A stretch of DNA of 64,000 bases, taken from positions 62,001 through 126,000 of the forward strand of contig CAJOGX010000003.1 of NCBI GenBank assembly GCA_905234175.1, in the 5' to 3' direction. Origin of the DNA: an uncultured Selenomonadaceae bacterium. GTDB taxonomy: Bacteria; Bacillota; Negativicutes; Selenomonadales; Selenomonadaceae. Numbering within the stretch: position 1 is the stretch's first letter; every line of letters starts with the position of its first letter. Shown here in pieces: positions 1 through 8,353 of this stretch. Position numbers and translations under genes: made by a program. The notes beneath the pieces were generated by a model. It saw only the letters and a program-made list of their open reading frames with translations, was not told the origin of the DNA and did not search any database.

Positions 1-247
1 AATCGAAAACCGCAATTCTGTCCTCAACCGGAATGAAATTCGGGCTGCGCCTGTTCGTAACTTCCTTGACGTAATTTTTCAGCGCGGTGACAGACTCAGC
101 TTTTTTGTTCCAATATTGAAAGTTGCCGCTTTTTTTAACCTGAATCGCCGAAATTTCCTTGCGGGACATCGCCTCAGCGTCGATAGAAAAAGTTCCGAGC
201 GCCAGCATTCCCGCTAAAATTCCAGCCAAAAATTTTTTCGTCTTCAT
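1..247 (-). CDS. Secreted HAD-type phosphatase, N-terminal part (runs off left edge)
   Basis: The frame starts at 247 and runs off the window, so only the first 82 residues are visible. It opens with a signal peptide (MKTKKFLAGILAGMLALG followed by a small-residue cleavage region ending AEA), so the product should act outside the cytoplasm. The visible part ends at RIAVFD, which aligns with RIATFDMDG in the next gene upstream, at the first catalytic aspartate of the haloacid dehalogenase fold. The SD AGGAGGAG lies about 10 nt before the ATG, inside the last codons of the neighbour, so the two genes are surely co-transcribed. The shared SRxEIxAIxV and FQYWN blocks make this a tandem paralogue of that neighbour. 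The substrate is unknown. Confidence 0.75.
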   Translation of the reverse strand, partial: MKTKKFLAGILAGMLALGTFSIDAEAMSRKEISAIQVKKSGNFQYWNKKAESVTALKNYVKEVTNRRSPNFIPVEDRIAVFD

Positions 248-250
248 AAA

Positions 251-1330
251 TTAATTACTCCTCCTGACGTTATAGCCGTAAATCGTTTTGAACTCGTCGC
301 GCATTGAAATCGTATTCCAGCCGCGTCTCGTCGCGAAAGCCTTGTCACTTTCAGCCCGTTTCAAATTTCCAAGTTCGCGTTCAACATCGTCGCAGAGCAC
401 ATAGAAAGCCGCGCAGTTATATTTATTATTCTGCAGCGTGTATTCGAGCATACCGCTATCGCCGCTGGAATTTCCGAACGCCAGCACGGGCTTCTTGCCA
501 ATGTGATTCAGAATGGAAAAAATCTTGACGGTCTTGCCGTTTTCGTTAATCGGTTCGCCGGAAATTACAATTTTTTCCCTGTAGCGGTCGAAAATGTGAG
601 CGGCGGGCTTGTCCTTGCCCATGTTCGTCGAAGTGAAATTGAAATCCGAGCCAATAATTCTGTCGGGGCGAATCGGGAGAATGTCGCCGACAATTTCGCG
701 CGTAGTGTCAACGCCGCACGCCGAGTCAATGTACACCGCGAAGCCGTTGTTGTCAAGGTACGACATAATTTCAATCATCGGCAGATAAAAAGCCTCGCCG
801 CGCGTGAGATTCGTCAGGCCGGTTTCGGGGTCGTTCATGAAATTACGGACGTACGCGCGGTACTCTTCAGGCGTCATTCCCTCGTACGCCTTCGTCAGAT
901 ATTCGAACAGCTGCTTATTTTCGGCGGCGGTAATGCCGGTCTTGTTGAAAATTTTCGGCCGGATTTTCTCAGCGAACCTGCGCATTTTTTTAGTCGGCGT
1001 ATAGGAAGGATCATTCAGCGCGCGGTGAAAAAACATCGTCTCCTGGAAATAGAGCGGCGCCGTTTCGCAGTAGAAAGTTCCGTCCATGTCGAACGTCGCA
1101 ATTCTGTCTTCCGGCGGAATGTAGTACGGGCTCATAGGGTCAATCGCGTTTTCCACGAACTCAATAATTTTCTGCTTCGTCGGAGAATCGTCGTTCCAGT
1201 ACTGGAAGTCGCGCGCAGTTTCTACGTGAATTGCCGCAATTTCAGCGCGCGACGCTGCCTGCGCTCCGCCCAAACTTCCGAACGCCAGCAGCCCCGCCAG
1301 AATCCCCGTCAGAATTTTTTTCGCCTTCAT
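251..1330 (-). CDS. Secreted HAD-superfamily phosphatase
   Basis: A 359-residue protein with a clear signal peptide (MKAKKILTGILAGLLAFG, cleavage near GGAQA). HAD motif I is DMDGTFYCE near residue 83, with nucleophile Asp and acid/base Asp. Motif II is probably the Ser in YIDSACGVD, and motif IV is FGNSSGDSGML. The fold is that of phosphoserine-phosphatase-like HAD enzymes. The exported location suggests phosphate scavenging or turnover of a small phosphoester, but the substrate cannot be read from sequence. The start at 1330 is preferred over an upstream in-frame ATG at 1345 because GGGAGA sits 7 nt before it and the signal peptide begins there. It follows the oxidoreductase gene at 16 nt and precedes a paralogue. 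Confidence 0.8.
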   Translation of the reverse strand: MKAKKILTGILAGLLAFGSLGGAQAASRAEIAAIHVETARDFQYWNDDSPTKQKIIEFVENAIDPMSPYYIPPEDRIATFDMDGTFYCETAPLYFQETMFFHRALNDPSYTPTKKMRRFAEKIRPKIFNKTGITAAENKQLFEYLTKAYEGMTPEEYRAYVRNFMNDPETGLTNLTRGEAFYLPMIEIMSYLDNNGFAVYIDSACGVDTTREIVGDILPIRPDRIIGSDFNFTSTNMGKDKPAAHIFDRYREKIVISGEPINENGKTVKIFSILNHIGKKPVLAFGNSSGDSGMLEYTLQNNKYNCAAFYVLCDDVERELGNLKRAESDKAFATRRGWNTISMRDEFKTIYGYNVRRSN

Positions 1331-1346
1331 GAAAACATCTCCCAAT

Positions 1347-2270
1347 CTAAAAATTATTTCGCGCGGTCTCTAAAATTTTCGCGCAGTTAATCGACGCGTT
1401 CAGCGTCATAATTTCGCTCTCAGTTTTGCCCGCTTCAAGGCAGTCCACGAAATGGCTAATCTCTCCAAAAAAATCGTCGACGACGTAAGGCGCCGTGAAA
1501 GTCTTATCGCCGAGCGTCATGACTTGCGGGCGGTGAAGTTCCTCGACGACAATTTTCCCGCGCACGCCGTGAAGAATCGCCTGCCTGGGCTTTTTCCTGT
1601 CGAACGCGCATTCAAGTTTACCAGCCCTGCCGCCGAAATTCAAATCCGCGTTAACGTAGTAATCAATCCCGCCGGAAATTTTCGCCGAAATTTTGTTGAC
1701 GCCGGTAACTTCGCCGAGAAAATCTTCGAGCCAGCTGGCGCAGTAAATCCCCACGTCGAGCAGCGCGCCGCCCTGCCCAGGCTGACTGTGATAAGTTTTG
1801 CCGGTGAGCTCCATTAAATTGCACAGGCTTGTTTCGACGCGCTGAATTTCGCCAATTTCCGCCAGCGCAGATTTAATTTTCGGGTACAGCGGCACGAAGC
1901 GCGGTTTCATCGCCTCCATGAAAAGTTTTTTCTCAGCGCGCGCAACTTCGGCAATTTCCAGCATTTCAGCCAGATTCAGCGTGGCGGGCTTTTCGCACAG
2001 AACCGCCTTGCCCGCCTTCAGCGTGCGTACCGCGAAATCTCTGTGCAGAGAGTGCGGCAGCGCGATATAAACCGCGTCAATTTTTTCGTCCGCCAGAAGT
2101 AAATCGTGCCCCGCGTAAACTTTTTCCGCGCCGAATTTTTGAGCGAACGCCTCAGCTTTCTCACGACTGCGCGAACTCACGGCGGCAAGCTTACTGCGCG
2201 GCTCGTGGCTCAAACTTTCCGCAAATCGTCCGGCGATGTATCCCAGCCCAACAATTCCCCAGTTAATCAC
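1347..2270 (-). CDS. Gfo/Idh/MocA-family NAD(P)-dependent oxidoreductase
   Basis: A 307-residue cytoplasmic dehydrogenase. The N-terminus MINWGIVGLGYIAGRFAESL is the Rossmann GxGxxA loop of the Gfo/Idh/MocA family. The family's CEKPATLN motif, with the catalytic-site lysine of EKP, lies near residue 92. The C-terminal half is the usual alpha/beta sugar-binding domain. Members oxidise or reduce sugars, inositols or related hydroxy compounds; the substrate is not predictable here. The start codon is GTG, with GGGAG 9 nt upstream. It lies 15 nt after the NAD(P)HX repair gene in a minus-strand run and probably shares its transcript. Confidence 0.85.
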   Translation of the reverse strand: MINWGIVGLGYIAGRFAESLSHEPRSKLAAVSSRSREKAEAFAQKFGAEKVYAGHDLLLADEKIDAVYIALPHSLHRDFAVRTLKAGKAVLCEKPATLNLAEMLEIAEVARAEKKLFMEAMKPRFVPLYPKIKSALAEIGEIQRVETSLCNLMELTGKTYHSQPGQGGALLDVGIYCASWLEDFLGEVTGVNKISAKISGGIDYYVNADLNFGGRAGKLECAFDRKKPRQAILHGVRGKIVVEELHRPQVMTLGDKTFTAPYVVDDFFGEISHFVDCLEAGKTESEIMTLNASINCAKILETARNNF

Positions 2271-2285
2271 AAAAATCGTCTCCCG

Positions 2286-3836
2286 TCAACTGTTTTGCAG
2301 GGCGCGAAGTTTTTTAACTGCGGCGGGAAGATTTTCCAGAATGTCGCCGGCGGTAAGCCCGTCGCTGAATTTTTCCGCCGCGAAATTTCCAGCCGTGCCG
2401 TGCAGATAAACTCCGGCCAGCGGCGCAAACGGCGTCAACTTCATCAAGCCGACAATCGCGCCCGCTAAAACGTCGCCGCTGCCAGCCGTCGCCATTCCGC
2501 TGTTGCCCAGCGCCGAAATGAAAACTTCGCCGTTCGGATACGCAACGACCGTGCATTCGCTTTTCGCCACGATAATCGTGTTGAGTTCCTGCGCCGCCCG
2601 CCGGACGTTCCAAATCAGCGCGCTCCGAAGTTCCGCGACCGTCGTTCCCAAAAGCGCCGCCAGCTCGCCCATGTGCGGAGTAATTACCGGCACCTGCCTG
2701 CAGCTTTTTAAATCCTCCGCCGCGCCGTTGAACGCAAAAATTCCGTCCGCGTCCAGTACCAGCGGCTTATCGAGTTCCGCCGCCAAACTTTTTACCAGCG
2801 CGATTGTTTCTGCGTCGCGCCCCAGTCCGGAACCAATCAATACCGCGTCGACTTTTTCCGCCCACGCCAAAATTTCCGCCAGCGCAGTTTCGCCCGCGAT
2901 TATTCCAGTTTTTATTTCCGTGAGCGGCGCCGTCATGACTTCCGTCAGCTTGACTTCGTACAGGTCGTTCAAACTTTCCGGCACGGTCAAAGTCACGAGC
3001 CCCGCGCCAACTTTCAGCGCCGCCATTGAAGATAGAGCCGCCGCGCCAGTCATTCCGCGCGAACCCGCTACGACTAAAATTTTTCCACAAGAACCTTTGT
3101 GCACGTCACGCGCCCGCGCTGGCAGGAGTGTTACCGCAAGTTCGTCGTCAATCAGCGTCTGATGAAAATCCTCGCTCAAAAGTTTCGTCGGAATGCCGAG
3201 ATCTTCAACAATCAGCCCGCCGACAAAATTCGCGCCAGGGCAAAGGTAGTGCCCGACTTTCGGCAAACCCAGCGCCACGGTACACGCCGCGCGAATCGCC
3301 TCTTCGCCAACTTCGCCGGTATCCGACGCCACGCCCGACGGAATGTCAATCGCAACAATCGGCTTGCCGGTGGAATTTGCACTGCGAATCAGCCGGAGTG
3401 CGCCTGGACGCATTTCGCCGAAAAATCCCGTGCCCAAAATCCCGTCAATAATCCCGTCGCAAAATTTCAGCGCAATTTGCAGACGCTCCCACGCCCTGTC
3501 ATTTTCCAGCGCGACCATTTCAACATTCATTTCGCGCAGAATTTTAATCTGAACTTTGAGCGACTCGGTGCGGTGAGCTTTGTTGCCGCTCAGAAAAACT
3601 TTGACCTTCGCGCCCCAGTTCGTCAGGTACCGCGCGCTAACGAGAGCGTCGCCGCCGTTGTTGCCGCTGCCCGCCAGCACGCAGATATTTTTTTTGTCGA
3701 CGCCAGCGAAAATTTCCAGCGCGACTTCCGAGACCTTCCGCCCAGCGCTTTCCATAAGCGAAAGTTCCGGCAATCCAAATTTTTCTACAGCCGCCGCGTC
3801 AACTTCGTGCATTTGCCGCGCCATCGCAACTTTCAA
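2286..3836 (-). CDS. nnr: Bifunctional NAD(P)HX epimerase / ADP-dependent NAD(P)HX dehydratase
   Basis: A fused repair enzyme for hydrated NADH/NADPH. The N-terminal YjeF-N epimerase domain (about residues 1-215) has RQMHEVDAAAVEKFGLPELS and the loop GSGNNGGDALVSARYL. The C-terminal ribokinase-like dehydratase domain (about 230-510) has GSRGMTGAAALSS and the anion-hole motif GSGDVLAG. About 516 residues is normal for the fusion. An in-frame GTG at 3845 overlaps the SD itself, so I prefer the TTG at 3836, which has GAGGGG 7-8 nt upstream and gives the family-like start MKVAMARQM. It lies 14 nt after the methyltransferase-like gene. Confidence 0.93.
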   Translation of the reverse strand: MKVAMARQMHEVDAAAVEKFGLPELSLMESAGRKVSEVALEIFAGVDKKNICVLAGSGNNGGDALVSARYLTNWGAKVKVFLSGNKAHRTESLKVQIKILREMNVEMVALENDRAWERLQIALKFCDGIIDGILGTGFFGEMRPGALRLIRSANSTGKPIVAIDIPSGVASDTGEVGEEAIRAACTVALGLPKVGHYLCPGANFVGGLIVEDLGIPTKLLSEDFHQTLIDDELAVTLLPARARDVHKGSCGKILVVAGSRGMTGAAALSSMAALKVGAGLVTLTVPESLNDLYEVKLTEVMTAPLTEIKTGIIAGETALAEILAWAEKVDAVLIGSGLGRDAETIALVKSLAAELDKPLVLDADGIFAFNGAAEDLKSCRQVPVITPHMGELAALLGTTVAELRSALIWNVRRAAQELNTIIVAKSECTVVAYPNGEVFISALGNSGMATAGSGDVLAGAIVGLMKLTPFAPLAGVYLHGTAGNFAAEKFSDGLTAGDILENLPAAVKKLRALQNS

Positions 3837-3850
3837 AGCCGCCACCCCTC

Positions 3851-4792
3851 TTATTCAGCCGTGATAACCCACAGATATTTTTTCGCCGCAATCTGCCGAA
3901 TTTTTTCAGCCTGCGCCTTTGTGAGCTGTTTCGTGCAATAAAGTTTTGACGTGTCCAGAATCAGCGGCGCGTAGTGAATCTTCAAGCCAAGTTCGTCGCG
4001 CGCGTACTTAATCGCGTCAAGCCGCTGAGTAAAATTTTCCTCGTTCAGAAAGCCGTAGAAAAGTTCCTCGTACATATCCTTCGTTTCGTCGTAGAGAATT
4101 TCCGCCTGCTCATCGCCGTAAAGCGCCGCCGCAATGTCCTTGAAAAGTTCCCGCGTCATAAGGTCGGACGTTATGAAACAGCCGCCCTTCAGCTTGAGCA
4201 CGTCAGAAATATTTTCGTACATATCCGCCAGCCTGTCCTGCGTCAGATAAATCATCAGACCCTGTTCGACGATACAAATTTTGCCGTCAAAAGTATTCGC
4301 CGCCGTCAAAAAAGCGTCGTTGTCCTCGGCGAGAATTTCGTCGTACGTGACATTTTCCATATACTTTTTCGGGAGAATTTTTCTCATGACTTCATCGGCG
4401 CTCATAGCAACCGCCATAAGTTCGCCGCCGAAATATTTCCTGCCTTCGCGGGCGAAAATCATTGCGCGGGGAGTATAGCCGCCGCCAATGTCCAAAATAT
4501 TTCTGTAGTCATTCTGCTGAACGTACTGCACCGCCGCCGCGTGGACAAGTTCCTGGTAAATGCCGTTGACTTTTTCAATTCGGTCGTAGTCTTTTAAATT
4601 TTTTTCGCTGTAAATGTTGACCTGACCGAGTTCCTTCAAAATTTTTTTAGCTTCCGGAACGCCGACTGACGCCAGCCACTGCAACTTGACCTGCGCCGAG
4701 TACGAAACCATTTCCATTTCCGCCGCTGAAACTTTCGCTCCGACGACTATAATCAGCGCGCATAGTAAGGCTGTCACGAAATTTTTGACCAA
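3851..4792 (-). CDS. Leucine carboxyl methyltransferase-family protein with signal peptide
   Basis: About 313 residues from a TTG start at 4792, preceded by GGAGGG at 7 nt spacing. The frame stays open upstream, but that part lies inside acpS and has no SD. The sequence begins with a textbook signal peptide (VKNFVTALLCALIIVVGAKVSA followed by AEMEM, first residue fMet). The body looks like an LCM/PPM-type class I methyltransferase: LDIGGGYTPRAMIFAREG is the SAM loop, followed by FGGELMAVAMSADEVMRK, IVEQGLMIYL and a C-terminal ITSDLMTRELF region. SAM is not expected outside the cytoplasm, so either the leader is a membrane anchor facing inwards or the protein has another role. It lies 22 nt after acpS. 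Confidence 0.6.
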   Translation of the reverse strand: MVKNFVTALLCALIIVVGAKVSAAEMEMVSYSAQVKLQWLASVGVPEAKKILKELGQVNIYSEKNLKDYDRIEKVNGIYQELVHAAAVQYVQQNDYRNILDIGGGYTPRAMIFAREGRKYFGGELMAVAMSADEVMRKILPKKYMENVTYDEILAEDNDAFLTAANTFDGKICIVEQGLMIYLTQDRLADMYENISDVLKLKGGCFITSDLMTRELFKDIAAALYGDEQAEILYDETKDMYEELFYGFLNEENFTQRLDAIKYARDELGLKIHYAPLILDTSKLYCTKQLTKAQAEKIRQIAAKKYLWVITAE

Positions 4793-4814
4793 AGCAAATC
4801 CCTCCAGAAAAAAT

Positions 4815-5183
4815 TTAATCGGTGAGCACGGCGACGGCGGTAGCGTATTCGCGCGAATGGCTGAGGCTAACGAAAATTTGAGCGATATTTTTTTCCGCCG
4901 CGAGAATTTCAGCGCTGCCGTGCAGAAAAATTTTCGGCTGACCGGCGGCGTCGTTCTGAACTTCAACTTCCGTCAAACTCGTGACAATGCCGGTGCCGAG
5001 CGCCTTAAAAAAAGCCTCCTTGGCGGCAAACCTTGCGGCGTAGGAGGCGGCGGATTGAGCTCCGCGGCTTTCGCAATAATTTTGTTCAGTTTCAGTGAAA
5101 ACCCTGCGCCGAAAATGCTCACGGCGGACGGCGCGGCTAATCCTTGAAATTTCGATAATGTCCGTACCGAGTCCCAGAATCAT
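4815..5183 (-). CDS. acpS: Holo-[acyl-carrier-protein] synthase
   Basis: A 122-residue phosphopantetheinyl transferase. It moves 4'-phosphopantetheine from CoA to the serine of acyl carrier protein for fatty acid synthesis. The N-terminus MILGLGTDIIEISRI supplies the metal-binding Asp, and AARFAAKEAFFKALG is the second signature with the Glu-Ala-Phe core. SHSREYATA near the C-terminus is also typical. Its ATG overlaps the motB stop as ATGA, so translation is coupled. The nonribosomal peptide synthetase at the right end of the window also needs such a transferase, but AcpS enzymes usually do not serve peptidyl carriers efficiently. Confidence 0.95.
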   Translation of the reverse strand: MILGLGTDIIEISRISRAVRREHFRRRVFTETEQNYCESRGAQSAASYAARFAAKEAFFKALGTGIVTSLTEVEVQNDAAGQPKIFLHGSAEILAAEKNIAQIFVSLSHSREYATAVAVLTD

Positions 5184-5971
5184 TTCGCAACCAGATCCAC
5201 GTCGCTTTGAGAGTAAATGCCTTCGTTCGGGTTGAAGGAAAGCGTGCGGGCAATTAAAATTTCAACGCGGCGGTTCTGCTGCTTATTTTCCGGCGTATCG
5301 TTCGGTGCAATGGGGCGGTACTCTCCGTAGCCGATTGCGGAAAATCGCGCGGGATTTAAATCGCTGTTAATCGACAGCAGGTATTTCATAAAAGTCATAG
5401 CGCGAACGGAACTGAGTTCCCAGTTCGACGGGAATTGCGCGGTGTTAATCGGGTCGGTGTCAGTGTGGCCGGAAATTAAAACGCGCTCCGGCACCGCCGC
5501 TAAAAGTCCCGCGACGATTGGTCCAATGCGCTGTGATTCCGGCACCAAATCCGCTGAGCCCGACGGGAAAAGCGCGCGTTCCTTTATGCGAATCATCAAG
5601 CCTTCCTCTTCGAGCTGCGTGGAAAGTTCCTCTTCCAGCGAATTTTGCAAAATGTACGCGTCGAGCTGCTCTTTCAAATCCTGGAGCGTTTCGTTTTCCT
5701 GAATGTACGCCGCGTTGCCTGCGTCTTCGTCCGTCATAATCTGGCGCTGCGGGCTGACGTTTGGTCCCGCCTTGTCGAAGAATGACGGCCCGCCCATATT
5801 GAAAGCCGCCGTGAATGCCTGCGCTAACTGTGCCAGTTTCGTCTGATCCGTCTGCGAAATTGCGAACAGCGCGATAAAAAGCGCAAGCAGCAGCGTCATT
5901 AAGTCCGAGTACGGCAGGAGCCAGGCCTCGCTTGCTTCTTCTTCGTGTTTTTTCTTACGTTTTTTCGCCAT
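5180..5971 (-). CDS. motB: Flagellar motor stator protein MotB
   Basis: A 263-residue inner-membrane stator subunit. The N-terminus is basic and cytoplasmic (MAKKRKKKHEEE). The single membrane helix PYSDLMTLLLALFIALFAIS carries the proton-accepting Asp at residue 23. The C-terminal OmpA-like peptidoglycan-binding domain shows VLISGHTDTDPI and NWELSSVRAMTFMKYLL. With MotA it forms the ion channel that drives the flagellum. It lies 20 nt downstream of motA and overlaps acpS by 4 nt. Nothing visible distinguishes a proton from a sodium stator with certainty. Confidence 0.96.
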   Translation of the reverse strand: MAKKRKKKHEEEASEAWLLPYSDLMTLLLALFIALFAISQTDQTKLAQLAQAFTAAFNMGGPSFFDKAGPNVSPQRQIMTDEDAGNAAYIQENETLQDLKEQLDAYILQNSLEEELSTQLEEEGLMIRIKERALFPSGSADLVPESQRIGPIVAGLLAAVPERVLISGHTDTDPINTAQFPSNWELSSVRAMTFMKYLLSINSDLNPARFSAIGYGEYRPIAPNDTPENKQQNRRVEILIARTLSFNPNEGIYSQSDVDLVAK

Positions 5972-5991
5972 TTTTTATACTCCTGTGAAAA

Positions 5992-6765
5992 TTATTCTTC
6001 CTCCAGTTCGCCGCGCTCGCTCTGCGGAATGAAGACCATAAGTTTCGCCTGAATCGCCGTCGGGGAGTCGCCAGCCTGCAGGGACAAAATTCCTTCGATA
6101 ATCATACGCTTATGAGCAATTTCGTTGGCGGATTTGACTTTCAATTTATTTGCGAACGGCAGCCAGATAACGTAGCCGGTGAAGATACCGAGAATCGTTG
6201 CAATGAACGCCGCCGAAATAGCGTGGCCGAGTCGGTTGACGTCGGAAAGGTCAGCCAGCGCCGCGATAAGGCCGACAACCGCGCCAAGAACGCCCAGCGT
6301 CGGCGCGTACGTGCCTGCCTGCGTCAAAATGGAACGCGCCTCGGCGTGACGCTCTTCCATAACCGCCAGCTCGGCGTCCAGAACGTCGCTGACGAAATCC
6401 GGATCCATACCGTCGATAACCATGCTAAGGCCGTTGCGGAAAAACGGGTCTTCAATGTCAGCAACTCTGCCTTCAAGCGCGAGGATACCTTCACGGCGCG
6501 CCAGCTGCGAAAGTTCCACGAAAAGTTTTACCAGTTCAACTTTACTTCCGTCATTTTCCGCGCGGAACAAAAGTTTGAACAGCGTCGGCAATTTGGCAAC
6601 CGTTTCCATTGGGAACGCGTTGAAAAGGCACGCGAATGTACCGCCGATAATAATCAGGAACGCCGCCGGATTGTTCATTGACGAAAGCGGCGCGCCCTTC
6701 AGAATCATGCCGACGAAAACCGAAATAAAACCTGCGACTAATCCTATAACTGTGGACTTTTCCAA
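5992..6765 (-). CDS. motA: Flagellar motor stator protein MotA
   Basis: About 257 residues with four membrane helices: two near the N-terminus (VIGLVAGFISVFVGMILKG, AAFLIIIGGTFACLFNAF) and two near 150-205 (APTLGVLGAVVGLIAALADL, ATILGIFTGYVIWLPFANKL). The GVLGAVxGL segment contains the conserved region facing the MotB aspartate. I choose the TTG at 6765, giving MEKSTVIGL, because GGGAGG lies 9 nt upstream; an earlier in-frame TTG at 6774 abuts the SD and cannot work. It heads a minus-strand run through motB and acpS. No convincing flagellar sigma promoter was found in the 141-nt gap upstream. Confidence 0.95.
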   Translation of the reverse strand: MEKSTVIGLVAGFISVFVGMILKGAPLSSMNNPAAFLIIIGGTFACLFNAFPMETVAKLPTLFKLLFRAENDGSKVELVKLFVELSQLARREGILALEGRVADIEDPFFRNGLSMVIDGMDPDFVSDVLDAELAVMEERHAEARSILTQAGTYAPTLGVLGAVVGLIAALADLSDVNRLGHAISAAFIATILGIFTGYVIWLPFANKLKVKSANEIAHKRMIIEGILSLQAGDSPTAIQAKLMVFIPQSERGELEEE

Positions 6766-6906
6766 AATTAACAACCTCCCTCAGCTTTGAGGTCAAAATA
6801 ATTCCAAACACGCATATGACAGTTAATTTTTCATTCAATGCGAAAAAAAAAATTCCTGCCGCAAGAAAAATTTTTTCGCCCTGCCGCAGAAATTTTTATC
6901 AGCTGA

Positions 6907-8352
6907 TTAATCCAAATTCAGTGAGCGCCAGATAAAATCGATACGCGCTTTGACTTCCGGCGTCATGGAAATTTCGTCCGGCCAGTCGCGCAGGTGTCCT
7001 TCCTCCGGCAAAGTTTTCGTTGCGTCGATACCGAGTTTCGCGCCCCACTTCGGCATTGGCGAGGAATGATCCAGCACGTCCAAAGGTCCGTGAACAATTT
7101 CCAAATCGTGCTCGGCGTCCACGTTATTGAAAGCGCGCCACGCGACTTCGCGCAGGTTTTGTACGTCAACATGTGCGTCGACGACGATTATCAGCTTGAC
7201 GTTCATCATCTGCCCCAGCCCCCAGAGCGCGTGCATGACTTTGCGCGCCTGCATTGGGTAGGATTTTTTTATCGAGACGATAACGCAGTTGTGGAAGACG
7301 CCCTCGAACGGCATGTTGATATCGACGATTTCCGGCACGACTTGCTGAAGGAGCGGCAGGAAAATTCGCTCAGTCGCCTTCGCCAGCCAGCAGTCTTCCA
7401 TTGGCGGCCTGCCAACGACTGTCGCCGCGTAAATCGGATTTTTCCTGTGAGTAATGCAAGTCACGTGAAAATTTGGATAATCGTCCGCCAGCGAGTAAAA
7501 GCCGGTGTGGTCACCGAAAGGTCCTTCGCGCCGGAGTTCGTTCGCGGCAATGTAGCCTTCCAGAATAATTTCTGCCGTCGCGGGAACTTCCAAATCAACG
7601 GTCTTGCACTTTGTCAGCTCAACGGATTTGTGGCGCAGAAAGCCCGCGAAAACCATTTCGTCCACGTCGCGCGGGAGCGGAGCGGTTGCGGCGTAGGTAG
7701 TCACCGGCTCGGTTCCAATCGCCACGGCGGCTTCAAGTTTACCGCCAGCGTCGCGCAGGTTTTCCGCGCCGTTCTTATGAATATGAATGTGCATTCCCGT
7801 CGTCGCAGAATCAAATTTCTGCAGACGGTACATTCCAACGTTGCGCTTGCCCGTCGCAGGATTTTTCGTAAAGACCAGCGGCAGAGTTATAAAAGCGCCG
7901 CCGTCCTGCGGCCAGCACTTCAGAATTGGAATTTTGTCGAGGCTGGGATTTTCCTCCACGACTTCCTGACACGGCGCGTTTTTGACGTACTTCGGAAAAT
8001 TTATAACCTTCCTGCCGGTCGAAATAATATCCACGATACCCATGCGATTTTTCAGCGAAAGGTAAGGGAGTTTCAAAAGTTCGCGAATGTCCCTGGCGGC
8101 GTCGTCGAGGTTTTCAACGCCAAGAGCCAGCGCCATCCTTTCGTAACTGCCAAACTGATTCATCAACACGGGCATATCGTAGCCGCGCACGTTTTCAAAG
8201 AGCAGAGCAACATTTCTGCCGTCGCGGAATTTGGAAACGCGGTCGGTAATTTCAGTAATTTCCAGCTCGGCGTCGACGGGAACTTTTATTCGTTTCAGAA
8301 GTCCCCGCCGTTCCAGTTCGTCAACAAATTCGCGTAAATCTTTGAACGCCAT
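6907..8352 (-). CDS. UbiD-family prenylated-FMN-dependent decarboxylase
   Basis: A 481-residue cytoplasmic decarboxylase. MAFKDLREFVDELERRGLL is the classic UbiD start. GPFGDHTGFYSLADDYP and HKNPIYAATVVGRPPMED are the strongly conserved cofactor and active-site segments. UbiD enzymes decarboxylate aromatic or alpha,beta-unsaturated acids. In menaquinone-making anaerobes, members act in quinone synthesis; others work in aromatic-acid degradation. No ubiX (flavin prenyltransferase) is visible nearby, so the pathway is open. It starts one nucleotide after the 5'-nucleotidase stop, with an SD-like AAAGGCGG inside that gene, and so is translationally coupled to it. Confidence 0.9.
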   Translation of the reverse strand: MAFKDLREFVDELERRGLLKRIKVPVDAELEITEITDRVSKFRDGRNVALLFENVRGYDMPVLMNQFGSYERMALALGVENLDDAARDIRELLKLPYLSLKNRMGIVDIISTGRKVINFPKYVKNAPCQEVVEENPSLDKIPILKCWPQDGGAFITLPLVFTKNPATGKRNVGMYRLQKFDSATTGMHIHIHKNGAENLRDAGGKLEAAVAIGTEPVTTYAATAPLPRDVDEMVFAGFLRHKSVELTKCKTVDLEVPATAEIILEGYIAANELRREGPFGDHTGFYSLADDYPNFHVTCITHRKNPIYAATVVGRPPMEDCWLAKATERIFLPLLQQVVPEIVDINMPFEGVFHNCVIVSIKKSYPMQARKVMHALWGLGQMMNVKLIIVVDAHVDVQNLREVAWRAFNNVDAEHDLEIVHGPLDVLDHSSPMPKWGAKLGIDATKTLPEEGHLRDWPDEISMTPEVKARIDFIWRSLNLD

Positions 8353-8353
8353 A

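Noticed and set aside
6842..6852. A10 run upstream of motA
   Set aside because: It is intergenic and not between promoter elements that I can identify, so there is no basis to call it a phase switch.
6850..6895. Repeat of TGCCGCA-type sequence before motA
   Set aside because: The copies are direct, not inverted, so they form no terminator stem; no function is apparent.
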